Part shown: piece after piece, positions 21,118 through 31,840 of the stretch
Layout of the letters: each line of letters opens with the position of its first letter
How positions within the stretch are numbered: the first letter of the stretch is position 1
Assembly (NCBI RefSeq): GCF_030272615.1
Contig: NC_081408.1
Coordinates: 310,538,383-310,602,382, forward strand
Direction of reading: 5' to 3'
DNA length: 64,000 bases
Source of the DNA: Cryptomeria japonica
Lineage: Eukaryota; Streptophyta; Pinopsida; Cupressales; Cupressaceae
Made by a program: the position numbers and the translations under genes
Notes under the pieces: generated by a model
The model's input: only the letters and a program-made list of their open reading frames with translations
Databases searched by the model: none
What the model was told of the DNA's origin: nothing

Positions 21118-22356
21118 CCTCTTGGCCTATTCCAACTAGAGTTTTAGATCTACATTAGTTTTCTTGGACTCTTCAGGAGATTTTTCCAACAACTCTTGTT
21201 CTTCAATTGTAACCATTTTTACCTTCTTCAAATCTCTTCTTGTTTTCTTTAGCTCATCTAAGCCACTAATGAGTTTTGTTTTAAGGTCTACTTCTCCTTC
21301 TTCCTCTTCCTCTTCTTCTTCTTCAGGTACCAAAACCTCTTGAGCCATGAAAAGGTTTGCTCTGACTTCATCTCCACTGCACCAATCTTCTGAGGCAATT
21401 TCCTCATCCGTGGTATCATTTTCATGAGTGTAAAGACTACTCTGCTTCTGGTAGCCTCTTCTACCATGTTGGTAGACATTATTCTTCAAATCCATACTAT
21501 ATGATCTTCTACCACTTGATTGATCATCTTCATTCTTATCACCATAAGGACATTTAGCAGAAAAATGTCCAATCTTTCCACAATTGAAACATTTCAAAGG
21601 CAACTTGCCTTTGTATTTTCCTGAACTAGTCTTGAGTCTTTTGACAAAGTTTTCCATGATGTCATCAGAGTCTTCACCAATTGCATCATGAGCAGATTAT
21701 TCTTTTCCTTTTCTTGATGTCTTGAATGTAGCTTCTTTCTTCACAACATCAGTACTGACAATCCTCATCTCATAAGCTGTTAGGGAGCCATACAACTCAT
21801 CCATTGTACAAAATTTTAGATATTTTGCTTCTTTAATTGCTGAGACCTTTGTATCATACTTAGATGTAAGAGATCTAAGTACTTTCTTCACTACCACCTC
21901 ATCTTTTATTTCTTCTCCAAGCCCTCTAATGGTGTTTGTTGTTGCATCAACCCTTTGGAGATAGTCAGCAATCTACTCTTCCTCTCTCATCTTCAAACAC
22001 TCAGGTTGTTCTCTCAATGTCTACAACTTGGATTCCTTGACTTTAGCATCGCCTTCAAATATCTTCTACAACTTGTCCCAAGTTTCCTTGGTAGAAGAGC
22101 AGTGCATAACTTTGACAAACTCATTATTAGACAACCCACTAAGAATGGAATTCTTATCTTTAGCATTGTTCTCATATTCCCTCTTAGCATCTGGATCAGT
22201 AGGGGGATTATTAGGGATTGTATACCCATTCACAACCAACATCCATACATCACAACCTAGAGAGGACAAATAGGTTTCCATTCTTCTACTCCAAAAGGCA
22301 TAGTTGAAACCATCAAACATAGGAGCTTTTGAGGAGGCAGATTCATTTCTTGTCAT
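20560..22356 (-). pseudogene. Element D gag: large, zinc knuckles in two clusters
   Basis: The N-terminal part (APMFDGFNYAFWSRRMETYL) is copia capsid. A canonical knuckle CFNCGKIGHFSAKC is at 21591-21550. About 320 residues of charged, coiled-coil-like sequence follow, including an eight- to nine-residue Glu run near 21320. Three more knuckles lie further on: CHGCNKFDHKMMDC (20574-20533), one at 20460-20419 with its second Cys replaced by Phe, and CYKCQNFGHIVRYC (20355-20314). Four knuckles in two groups make this gag much larger than the single-knuckle gag of element B. Stops occur near 22065 and 21696 and at three or more other points. Confidence 0.8.
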
Positions 22357-22418
22357 TGTGAACACTTGACAGGATCTACCCAAGCTAGAGAATTCTTTTG
22401 ACAAAATAGGGTACCTAC

Positions 22419-22430
22419 GCTCTGATAGCA
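22419..22430 (-). other. Primer binding site of element D
   Basis: The minus strand reads TGCTATCAGAGC two bases after the LTR end, one mismatch from TGGTATCAGAGC. Confidence 0.8.
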
Positions 22431-22432
22431 AT

Positions 22433-24160
22433 TGTTGGACACAATGGATCACTGAGAGGGGGGTGAATCAGTGATTTAAGCTCTTTTCCTTCAATAAGGA
22501 GATACCAATAATATATAAAACAAACTAAGTGCTAACCAGTAACTTACACAAAGTAAGAAAAGTGTGTGAAAGGACTTGCTAAAACATTCACATGGCACAT
22601 GAAAAAGAATACATCTTACAACACCAGATATATACGAGGAAAACCCAATGTGTGAAAAACCTTAGAGAGAATAGCTACTAGAGATCTTCTACTCCAATCC
22701 AATCTCACAATGAATCTCTGATTACAATATTTAGTGCACTAACCCCTGATTTATGAGCACCAACTCAAAGGAGCACCAACCCCTACACAATTTATAGGGT
22801 ACAGCCTAAAGGAGCTACAACTTAGTGAAAACAATATAAAACTCAGATATACAAATGAAATCACTATTGCAAATGAAGTTTTGCAACCTTACAATATTCT
22901 CCTCTACTGGTTTTAGCCTTACCGGTCTGTATTCTCTCCACCCACTGTACAACTTGACTTTGTGAATCACTTTTCTAAATCCCCTCTCACAATGTCTTCC
23001 CTTATTCAACTCACACTTGATAACTCTTAATCAGGCACAACTTCTGCCAATTTGTCACCTTTGTGTTTAATGTACACTCCACTGGTTGTTCCTTACACCT
23101 GTTTACTTTGCTTCTCCTTATCAATAAATTCTTCACTCATCAACACTTCAAGTGTTTATCTCTTCGGCTCTAAGACAACAATTTCACACTTGTCTTCACT
23201 CTATGGCAGCAACAATCATAGTCTCAAGTCATCATATTTAAACTTGAGCTTTCCCACCAAGAATCAATTCAAACTTGGGGCAGTTAGGGTTTTTTTCACC
23301 TGACAAAATATTCATAAGATCCGATTCAATCTGCCTTGGATTGATCACCTGTACTTGAAGAATACATCTATATGCATTTTCCATTATCTAACGCATATTT
23401 GCTAAAGATAGCAATCTCATCCATGATTGTCTGCCTTGAAATATGTCAACTCATTTATAGTCTAGTTGTTTCCTTCTTGAGATCAACTTGTAGTCTAATT
23501 TCTTTTCTTTGATCCATGTGCCAACTACTCCTTGATCTTTCTCTATCATTCTTTCTTCCTCGAGCCGCATCTGTCAGTTACCATCCCGTGATTTTTGGTT
23601 GTTTCATTAATATCAACTAGTTGCTTCAACAACCATGTCAATGGAGGCTTCACCAACTCCTGCATGTTTGCCACCTCAGCTCCATATGGCCTAAAAATGA
23701 TCATACACTCATCTTACCAACACAAGGTTGGTTTGCTCTTGAACATTCAGCAAACTCATACAGGTACAAGCCTTTACCAATGAGACCTTCTCCTCTAGCT
23801 AACTGGTAGTGCACACTACACCGGTAGCACATCTTCACCTCTGGTGGTTTGTGATTACTTCAACATTCTTCCTCTTCATCATAAATAGGAAGCCAATGTC
23901 TAGATCGGTTTATGCTCTACTGGGTATCACTCAACATGCTAACACACACATGCATCTCACCTCATACTGGTGAAGGCACCGATAGTCTCAATAACTATTT
24001 GTCTTCCACCATATTGGTTGACAATCCTTCATGTTAATCTTCTCAATACATTATTTGTCTTTCACCATACCGGTACACTCTTCTTCATACTGGATGACAT
24101 TCCTCTACTAGTGGCTTGCCTGCAATACTGGTTGACATCAATGACAACTGAATGCCAACA
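22433..24160 (-). repeat. 5' LTR of element D (1,728 bp)
   Basis: Plus-strand ends are TGTTGGACAC and ATGCCAACA, a clear copy of 15157-16898. Hairpin arms ATCACTGA (22448-22455) and TCAGTGAT (22468-22475) are perfect, and the palindromic motif GAGGAAAACCC...AAAAACC is at 22635-22663. Confidence 0.92.
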
Positions 24161-24165
24161 CTATC
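24161..24165. other. Target-site duplication of element D, right copy
   Basis: CTATC, identical to 15152-15156. Confidence 0.85.
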
Positions 24166-24870
24166 CTCTCCAACCTCTTATCTTAACCATCTTTTGAGTG
24201 TCTACCCTCTCTTGGAGACATGTGGCATGTATGCGACATGTCTCTCATCCTCATTGCACTTGCCCCTTTGTTGGCACATGGTTGGAGATTATTTTCCACT
24301 TGTCTCCTTAGGAATGACAAATGTCATCTCCTCAACCTCTTTCCAACTTCTTCGATCTCAATCATCGATTTCTCCAGACTGCATCTGCACCATTGATTAT
24401 TGCCACCTCACATTTAGTCATGGAAATACTATAAATACCCCCAATTTTGGCTATGAGAGGGACTCTCAACATCTTAACATTTTATCATTTTCTTGAGCAT
24501 TTTCTAGCAATCATAGTTGTAATTAGTATTGCATCATAGAATAACATAGTTGCATATTTTCATTTCTGTTATATGGCTTTCATGATAGCTTCATAATAAT
24601 GTACAATTAACATAGACCTTGCATTAGCTTTCATATCATAACTTTTATAATCAATTCCCATCTCTTGGGTTGTCACTTTGTTGAAGTAATGAATCTTAGA
24701 GAGATTAATTGAACCAACAAAGTCCTCGAGGCTAGTGAGCGATGAGACAACATTGGGGAGTATTTTAATTGATTTTCTTTCATTTTATTCAATATAATGT
24801 TTCATTTGAGTATGTGTGTATTTGGTATGCTTATTAATGGATTAAATACTATATTTTTGCACACATAAAT
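24166..24870 (+). repeat. Right part of the gypsy-type LTR, with promoter
   Basis: Continuation of the sequence interrupted by element D. It contains CTATAAATAC at 24429-24438, followed by about 430 bp of R/U5-like DNA up to a candidate LTR end (CACACA, 24865). No coding sequence is recognised. Confidence 0.45.
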
Positions 24871-24872
24871 TT

Positions 24873-24890
24873 TGGCATCCACCGCGGGGC
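24873..24890 (+). other. Candidate primer binding site of a gypsy element
   Basis: TGGCATCCACCGCGGGGC begins with TGG, as a primer site should, and resembles the TGGCGCCCACCGTGGGGC-type sites of some plant gypsy (Tat-like) elements, recalled without a database check. No gag follows within 1.7 kb. Confidence 0.4.
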
Positions 24891-24899
24891 CTAGCCCAG

Positions 24900-26599
24900 A
24901 GGTTTTTAACAAATTTGCTTGCAGAAAATTTTCTAGACAGGTTCTCATGGATTAGAAGAATATCATTTTTAAAACACAGATCAACTCATTCTGAATGTAG
25001 GTTGGCACTCTCAATATTCATTTTAGCATTCTCATCAACTAAAATAGAGGATTTATCTCTTAACTCTCTTTTTCTCTATTTTGATGTTTGAAATAGTGTT
25101 CTTAGTCTCTGGAGTAGTGTTTATGGTTAGTAAAATAGCGTTTTAGGTCAGTTAGATAGCATTTTTTGTTAGTTGAATAGAGTTTAGGTTTAGTTCGCAT
25201 TTTTTATTAGTTTAGTAGCATTCTTGGTCATTTTAGTAGCTCTCTTGGTCATTTTAGTGGCATTTATGGCCAACAAAGCAGTGTTCTGGGCTTCTAGAAT
25301 AGCATTTTGCATACACAGAATAGTATTTTGAACAATTAATTTAGCATTTTCATGTTCTATTCTGCATTTCTTAGTTCTATTTTTAAACTTTCAGTTTCCA
25401 TAATCATATTTGAGGTTTGTTGTTTTGCAGGTACATTATATGTTGTCAAAGACTAGAGTTATAAACCCTTTCACTGCCAAAAACAAAATTGCAAACTACT
25501 AACATTTTGGTTTAGTTGAGAGATATTGCATTATATGTTTTGATTAATGTAGGCACCTAGACTAATTATAAATGGAAACAAATTGTCATGTCTTGTGTGT
25601 CTTTGATGATAGGAAAGTATTCTCTCACCTTCAAGAGGTGATTAGGAAGTCAAAATCATTGCTTTTCTTTTTAGTAGTGCATTAATCCTTAGCAGGCCTG
25701 CCCTCTCGAGTAGCCCATAAGGCTGGGTGAGAAGGGAATGACCCAAGTGGGAATGACTAAAGCCAATTTCATCTAACCCACTATAAAATAGATGTGATTT
25801 TGATGAAAATCAAAATCAATTGAAGTGTTGGGAATAGCTCTCCTCCATACCTTTAGGTATATAAAACCTTGGTTTTCAAGACTCACCATAAGCTACTTGT
25901 AGCCTTCAGGGGAGAGGGTAATTGGGTCATCCTTCTAGTCCTAGATGCCCCTATCTACCACCTCTCGATAATGGAAAAAGTGGACATCCCCTTTAGGGTG
26001 TTTACACTTGTGTCACAAAGATTCAAGGTTGTGGGTTGAGTTATCACATTATCACTGATTCCTTAGGATAGATCTTCTTGAAGTGTCTTATTTATACAAA
26101 AATTGTGGAAATTTTTCTTTTTGTGAGCCATTGGAACATACACTTGATGTTTAGATCCTAGAGACAATAAGACAAATGGTTGAAATTTTGTCTTCTGTGT
26201 TTTCAAACAATAAATCAGACATATATCATCCACTTATAACACAAAAACTTCAAACTCAAACATCAAACTATCATGCTAACACATTTCACAATAGGTTAGC
26301 ATGTTCGTTCAACATAGTAGCTCTATTAGTCTAAACATTAGCATTTTTGGTCAAAATAGTAGCTCTTTCAGTATGAGAAATAGCATTTTTGGTCTGATAA
26401 GTAGCTCTTTCAGTTTGAGAAACAACATTTTTAGACAAAAGATGAGCTCTTTCAAGCTGAGAAATGGCATTTTTTCTTAAAATAGTAGCTCTTTCAATCT
26501 GAAAATAGCTCTTTTGGTCTGATAAATAGCATTTTTGGTTTGAGAAGTAGCTCTTTCAATCTGAGAAATAAGTCTTTTGGTCTTAGAAGTAGTGTTTTT
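24900..26599 (+). repeat. Degenerate tandem repeats, non-coding
   Basis: Two blocks (about 25050-25370 and 26290-26599) are built of a loose unit in which TAGCATTTTTGGTC alternates with TAGCTCTTTCAGTTTGAGAAA, roughly 30-40 bases long. Between them lies ordinary non-coding DNA with the phrase CTCACCTTCAAGAGG and a short G/C-rich patch near 25700. The minus-strand reading of the second block gives repeated K, L and E-rich peptides, but stops and repeat structure argue against a gene. The position after a primer site suggests an untranslated leader of the gypsy element. Confidence 0.5.
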
Positions 26600-27769
26600 T
26601 GTTAGGATAACCGGTGGACTACTAAGATGGGGGGGGGGGTGTGAAGCAGTTGTCAATAGATTATAAAACTTTAAGCACACAAAACCTTTTATTGGAATGC
26701 ATAAACCAAATATCGGAATAGTAGATAATGACACCATGATTTGTACGTAGAAAACCGTAAAAGGAAAAACCATTGTGGTAAGCCTACCCATAGTCAGATA
26801 ATACTTATGTAGCAAGTATGAGATTACAATAAGAGGGGCCTACACATGCAAGAAGGCCAACAACCTAGAGCGCACTGCTCATCACAAAAGGATCCTCAGT
26901 GACTACAAAATAAATCTAGACTACAATTCAGAAAGATGAATGAGCTACAAGAATAGCATCTCCTATGCTTGAGTATAGTTCTAGTTAAGCTAAATACCAG
27001 AGGTCTTAAACCTCTTTCACAAACCCAATTTGATCACCTATGATTGACCAAAACCTCTGCATATGATTACAACTTTATTTGCATGCGAAAAATCCTGTAA
27101 TCCACATACCATGATCTTCAAAGAGGTCTTACACCATATTTATACCAACTCTGGACCTAAATAATTAGGTCGACCAACTAAAAGATAATACAATAGATCT
27201 ATTACATAATCTTGTAAACCAGTGATCAACCAAGTCAGCCTAAGACCAAAACAACATAAACCAAATAGTAAATCCAACCAGTGACACATCAGGAGCATCA
27301 ACCAACACATTACATAAATCGGTCCATAACCTAACAGAATAACACTAGACCCAAAATAGGTCACCATAAGACAAATGAAACACCATGAACAATTGGAACA
27401 TGAACATGATAACTATCAACATCCTAATAACCTTCTAGAAGTCACACCAACACTTATCAGATTTACCAAAAGATCTTCATCAAAGTGTTTCCAATAGAAC
27501 CCTTACTGGTAACTAAAAGGCTTACTAGAGCATATGATAGCATCTAGATAATCAAATACCAAACCAATTGAATGTGATACACATCAAGAACACATGAATA
27601 ACCAATCCAAACCAATTCCAATAGCTAGACCAAATCCAAAGACAAATCTCTAGATCAACATGATAATCCAATCACTCTACCAGAAGTCAGTATACAACAA
27701 AACAACTAGTGTTGACATCAATGAAAAATATAAATGCAACACATAATAAATTTCTCCAAATTGCCAACA
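26600..27769 (-). repeat. LTR of element E (1,170 bp)
   Basis: Plus-strand ends are TGTTAGGATAACC and TTGCCAACA. It is followed by a minus-strand polypurine tract (27781-27770), so this is a 3' LTR in minus orientation. It carries the G-run after CTACTAAGAT (partly decayed U5 hairpin) and the motif ACGTAGAAAACC...GGAAAAACCA at 26743-26773. Short open stretches inside are not genes. Confidence 0.75.
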
Positions 27770-27990
27770 ATCTCCCCCTTTGGTATTGGTGGAAACACTA
27801 GATGTGAAAAACATCCAAGTGCCAAGAAGTGCCAAACAAGTCTCCCCCAAAGGAAGATATCCAACAATCTCCCCAAAATGATATGATAATGAAGTTTTGA
27901 ACCAATAGACCAAAATCTCCTTGTGAATGATATCCCTATTAAGCTTCATTTGTCACATAATTATCTCTCCCCCTTTGACATCAATACCCG
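27770..27990 (-). other. 3' untranslated part of element E with serial polypurine tracts
   Basis: On the minus strand, purine blocks at 27781-27770, about 27852-27841, about 27880-27870 and about 27975-27963 (AAAGGGGGAGAGA) lead to the LTR. The coding part of the element is missing: about 60 bases further right a plus-strand gypsy primer site begins. Confidence 0.55.
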
Positions 27991-28049
27991 AAATTTGACA
28001 TAAACATCAAAGAAAAGTCATAAAACCTCTGAACCACACAAGTTACAAG

Positions 28050-28061
28050 TGGTATCAGAGC
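28050..28061 (+). other. Primer binding site of a gypsy fragment
   Basis: TGGTATCAGAGC, preceded by a possible LTR end (TTACA, 28047). The LTR itself is not recognised upstream. Confidence 0.7.
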
Positions 28062-28166
28062 TTTACTCATGCTAGCCTGTGAATGTTTATGAGCGATAAG
28101 GGATATATAACTTATGAAATAAGATGATGAGGACAAGATAATCAAAACCAACAAGGGGGCACCAAA

Positions 28167-28775
28167 ATGGGAGATGGAGATCTCAACAAAGAGATTGATA
28201 AATTCTTTGACGAACAAAGAAACACTCAACAAAGAAAGGCTCAGCTGCTTGATATGCTCACATAGACTGTTATCAGTGCCTCAACAAATAATAATAATAA
28301 TAATGAAGGAGGAAACAAAGGACAATCAAATAGCGGAGGTCAAAACCATGGGAAAAACACAAATAGTTCTCCACCCATGATGCCAACCTTTACCCAAAGG
28401 GTTGAACAACAAGAAGAAAATGAACCTCCAATGGTGGACCTTCAAGACCAATTTGGGAAAGATTGGATTGATGGAGGACTACAAACCGAAATGTCCTTGA
28501 AAGACTATATGGACCTAGGACTAAGACACTGTACCAAGGAAGGGTAATTGAGATAATTACTCTAAATTAAAAAGAAAGGTTTGAAAGCTCAACATACCTT
28601 ATTTTCATGTGTCAGGGAAGGCCACAACAGAATCTTGGGTACAAAAGATAGACACTTATTTCCAGCTATAGTCTATGCTTGAAGAGGAAGCCATCAAATA
28701 TGCAGCACTACATCTTGATGGGGTAGCACATGAATGGTGGTACCATGGGATAACCACCATGGGGCATGCAACTTA
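28167..28775 (+). pseudogene. Ty3/gypsy gag fragment
   Basis: The ATG at 28167 starts MGDGDLNKEIDKFFDEQRN, about 105 bases after the primer site. A TAG near 28263 interrupts it and an Asn run follows. The frame stops at 28546, and about 30 bases on another frame gives the diagnostic retrotransposon-gag block: KLNIPYFHVSGKATTESWV, KIDTYFQL, EEEAIKYAALHLDGVAHEWW. Coding ends abruptly near 28775. This is the N-terminal third of a gypsy gag, truncated, with at least one frameshift and two TAG stops. Confidence 0.75.
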
Positions 28776-28967
28776 ACAACAATAACAGACTTGCATTTTC
28801 ATGCAAAGACTTCAAAGCAACTAAAAAACACTAAATGGAGAAATTACTATCTATTAGAAGTTACCAAAAAAGCTAAAAACTATTTTCGAATGTCTACTTG
28901 AAAAAATTAAACTACAATGGCATCACTTATATTATCTCCAGTTGCATGGTTGACATCATTACCAAAC
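28776..28967 (-). repeat. Truncated LTR piece of element F
   Basis: Plus-strand text ends ATCATTACCAAACA and is followed by TACTCCCCCTTTA, i.e. a minus-strand polypurine tract and an LTR start TGTTTGGTAATGATG. The other end of the LTR is not identifiable; it meets the gypsy gag fragment. Confidence 0.45.
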
Positions 28968-29289
28968 ATACTCCCCCTTTATGCTAAACCAACTCAAAAA
29001 TTGAATCTATGCAAATCACTATGTAGTATTGGCATGACCCTACTCTTATAGATCCTGTTATAGAGAAGACTTGTAGTCTTTCAAATTAAATGACACCATT
29101 AATGTGTCTATCATTTACAACCAACTATCAACCACTTGACTCAAAACCTTCATTTGACCACTATTTTGATTAACATGTGAACATTTAGGTTTATACAACC
29201 ATTTGAACATACTTAGTATATTTTGCCAATATGACCCATCAATCCATCTATAATTAACCTACATACAATCTTTCATAGGTTGTCTATTT

Positions 29290-29490
29290 CACTCTTTACT
29301 CCATCATGAATTTTTAGAGTGACTATTCAACCCACAAATTGTACAAGGGTGAAGATCCCAACATTTCTCTATTTTATATCCTTCGCTAGGACAATGTGAA
29401 CATTGAATTCTTTGAGCTGATTTACATTAATCTATAACACTCACAACATTAGTTATTTCCTTCTTACCATATCCAAGGTCTTCATGTTGA
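29290..29490 (-). pseudogene. Copia gag zinc-knuckle fragment (element F)
   Basis: On the minus strand the segment reads ...CSHCPSEGYKIEKCWDLHPC, the variant CCHC knuckle (CPHCxxEGHxxxKCWxLHP) of many plant copia gags, here with His changed to Tyr. Stops lie on both sides. Between it and the LTR piece (28968-29289) I see no RT or integrase, so pol is deleted. Confidence 0.55.
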
Positions 29491-29925
29491 AAGTATGAGC
29501 TTGTATGGTTGTCATTGATGTCAAACCTGGTTAACCAGATGGATTATGTTCTGGATATGCTCCTAGTTGTTGTAGTTGTGTTTCATGTTGCAAAATGAGT
29601 TTAGTATTTTTGTGTTGGTTGTGGTACTTTAATTCAGATAGTTAATTTTATTCTCTGGCAATAAATGTGTCTACTAGAATGGTTCGAAAAGTCTTCAGTG
29701 ACCTTCAAATATGTTGCAGATTGTGTTGTAGTTTAGTGGATGTGATGTTGTGGCTCATTTAATATTCTTAGTTTTCTTCTTTAGAGGATTCTTTGTTACA
29801 TGAAAGCTTTGTTGGTTTATGTTTGAGATATTCAGTTGTGTTATGATTTGATCTATCTGATTGAGTTAGTTGGATCATATTCCTTTGGTTTGTATATGCA
29901 TTGGAAGATGTATTTGATGGATTGG
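29484..29925 (+). repeat. LTR-like head, plus orientation
   Basis: TGTTGAAAGTATGAGCTTG followed by GGTTGTCATTGATGTCAAACC looks like the first bases of a copia LTR; the phrase GTCATTGATGTCAA recurs in the other LTR starts of the window. No LTR end, primer site or partner is seen before the next element piece at about 29926. Confidence 0.35.
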
Positions 29926-30633
29926 TTGAAGGAATAGAATACTGAGAGGGGGGGGTGAGTTAGTATTCCCACATATCTTAAAACTTTTACCAAACTTAAA
30001 CCTTTTGCTGATCAATTTCATCAGTTATGCATTACACACATGAAACTACAAATGTAGAGTAAACATAAAAATCACAGCCACACAAGGAACACTGGATTTT
30101 ATACGTGGAAAACCCAAATGGGAAAAACCATAGAGAGGGTTAAATCTAAAGAGAAATAACTAGTTATATAGTGTTTTACAAAGAGGAGGCTCACTATTAG
30201 GTGGCTCACTGTCTGAATACAAAAATGACTCACTATAAAAATGCTCATTGTAAAGTTACAACAACAGCTTACAAATAGAATGCTCAATACAAAGATACAA
30301 CAACTTACAACTGGAATGCTCACTACAACATTAAAGATTGAATTGAAAAGGATTACATCTCCAAATGCATGAGATCAATTTTAAGGTTAAGTTCAAATCA
30401 CAATTCACAAACATTACAGTAGATCTGGTGAGAGATCTTTGTACAACCACTTGCAATAGATCCAATGAAGGACTATTGTAACACTAAAATACTACCTGGA
30501 CTTTTATTATTTACCAATTGTCTTTGTTGTTTGCAACTTACACTTCACACTCTGCTTCTTTGTTATCCTTGTTGCACTACTCACTCATGCGCACACACAT
30601 ACACACCTTCTCTTATCTGCCATCATATATATT

Positions 30634-30683
<50 letters not shown>

Positions 30684-31100
30684 ATGACACATACATTGGG
30701 ATAATGTGTTGGCCTAGCTCAACATGTTATCCAATAAAGAATTGAGCATAAATAACCACATCGGCCTCGCAAGATCTTTACACACTTCCTTTTTCAAAAT
30801 TTATTTGCCTTGATGCATATACCAAGATTAATGGAAGGGAACATGATCATCCAGACCCATAGAAGCTGACCCATTATCACAAAGTTCAAGTACAACAATT
30901 CCAAACTCCAAAGATACAGATATCATGCATACCAAGAATACCACAACATGAAACCTGAAGAGATACAACTGACATAACCAAAATAACTAATACTACAACA
31001 TGTGACTAATACTAGGACCAATGTGAACACACCTTAAAAATTTGGAACACATAACTGACAAATAACTTCATTAGAGAAACTATACCTTGCTACATCACAT
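29926..31100 (-). repeat. LTR piece of element G (minus)
   Basis: Begins with the U5 hairpin GAATACTGA (29937-29945) and TTAGTATTC (29960-29968) around a G-rich loop, and carries the palindromic motif ACGTGGAAAACCC...GGGAAAAACCA (30103-30129). Both mark the U5 half of a minus-strand copia LTR. The far end is not identifiable; an (AC)n microsatellite lies inside. The right boundary is approximate. Confidence 0.5.
30643..30680. repeat. (AC)19 microsatellite
   Basis: Nineteen uninterrupted AC dinucleotides, flanked by less regular CA-rich DNA from about 30590. Confidence 0.95.
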
Positions 31101-31239
31101 CCAATAGCTATACCAAAGTTCACATCACCTACTTATAAGGGTAAGTGTTCAAAGATGGGGGACCCAAAAAGTGACAAAACTTTTTGGCCCCTATTAGGCC
31201 TTATGTCACACACCAAATAGGTTTGGTCATGCCATTTCT

Positions 31240-31335
31240 ATTTGGCATATGCCAAATAAGGAGAGCACCAAATAAGGAGAGCACCAAATAGGGTGAGCAC
31301 CAAATAGGGTGAGCACCAAAGAGGGCAAGCAGCAA
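31240..31335. repeat. Palindrome followed by short tandem repeats
   Basis: A perfect 18-bp palindrome ATTTGGCATATGCCAAAT (31240-31257) is followed by about five copies of a 16-18 bp unit (AGAGCACCAAATAAGG, AGGGTGAGCACCAAAT). A near-copy of the palindrome (ATTTGGCGTATGCCAAAT) follows at about 31335. The minus-strand reading is an open but repetitive peptide. Confidence 0.8.
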
Positions 31336-31604
31336 ATTTGGCGTATGCCAAATGGATTTGCATAATGATAAGTGCATTTTCATGTTGGAAATTGCAAATT
31401 TGTCTCTCTTTCTCCCTCTCTCTCTTTGAATATATACTTAAAATATAACATTTAAGTATCCTTTCTTATACTTTAATTTATATTTTATGTATATATTGTC
31501 AAGATGTTTGAGAGTAGTTTCAGATCTCTAGGAGTTATAATGCAAATTCTAGTTTTTAGAGCATTCACATAAATTTCAAACTTAGTCAAATTTCAGTAAT
31601 TTCA

Positions 31605-31775
31605 GCATGCTTGTACCAACATTATCTCTCTCTCTCTCTAGCACCTCCCTTTATTTTCCTCTTCTTGCACTTAGGCTTTCTCTCCCTAAACTCTTTCACT
31701 CAACCCCCACCTCTCTCTCTCTCTCTAACTCTCTCCATCCCTCCCTCTCTTCACCCCTCTCTCTCTCCTCTCTAT
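31605..31775. repeat. CT-rich tract
   Basis: Mostly C and T with runs of CTCTCT, directly upstream of the long GA-rich tract. The open plus-strand reading is S, L and P-rich low complexity, not a gene. Confidence 0.8.
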
Positions 31776-31799
31776 GGTTGATGGAAAGAAAGGAAAATA

Positions 31800-31801
31800 A
31801 T

Positions 31802-31840
<39 letters not shown>

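Larger units (their letters stand above)
17118..22356 (-). pseudogene. Element D gag-pol polyprotein, decayed
   Basis: The chosen start is the ATG at 22356-22354 (MTRNESASSKAPMFDG), the first ATG after the primer site that gives a normal gag N terminus. Gag, protease and integrase (22356 to about 18740) lie in a single frame with scattered stops. RT (18772 to 17591) is in another frame, and the C-terminal RNase H tail (17324-17118) in the third, so there are at least two frameshifts. Stops with a clear consensus are Gln positions (WDKL*K, FLGL*IS*). Confidence 0.88.
15157..24160 (-). mobile_element. Element D: complete Ty1/copia retrotransposon (9.0 kb) with target-site duplication
   Basis: Two direct LTRs (15157-16898 and 22433-24160) bracket a minus-strand gag-protease-integrase-RT-RNase H region. 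The target-site duplication is exact: CTATC at 15152-15156 and at 24161-24165. The primer site on the minus strand is at 22430-22419, and the polypurine tract next to the 3' LTR is at 16910-16899. The coding region is one frame from gag through integrase, one shift into RT and a second near RNase H, with many stops, so the copy is dead. The long LTRs, large gag with several knuckles and serial polypurine tracts are compatible with a Sirevirus-like lineage. Confidence 0.93.

Noticed and set aside
26477-26815. 112-codon minus-strand open frame with repeated helical peptide
   Set aside because: It spans the boundary between an LTR and a tandem repeat, and the repeat units explain the periodic peptide.
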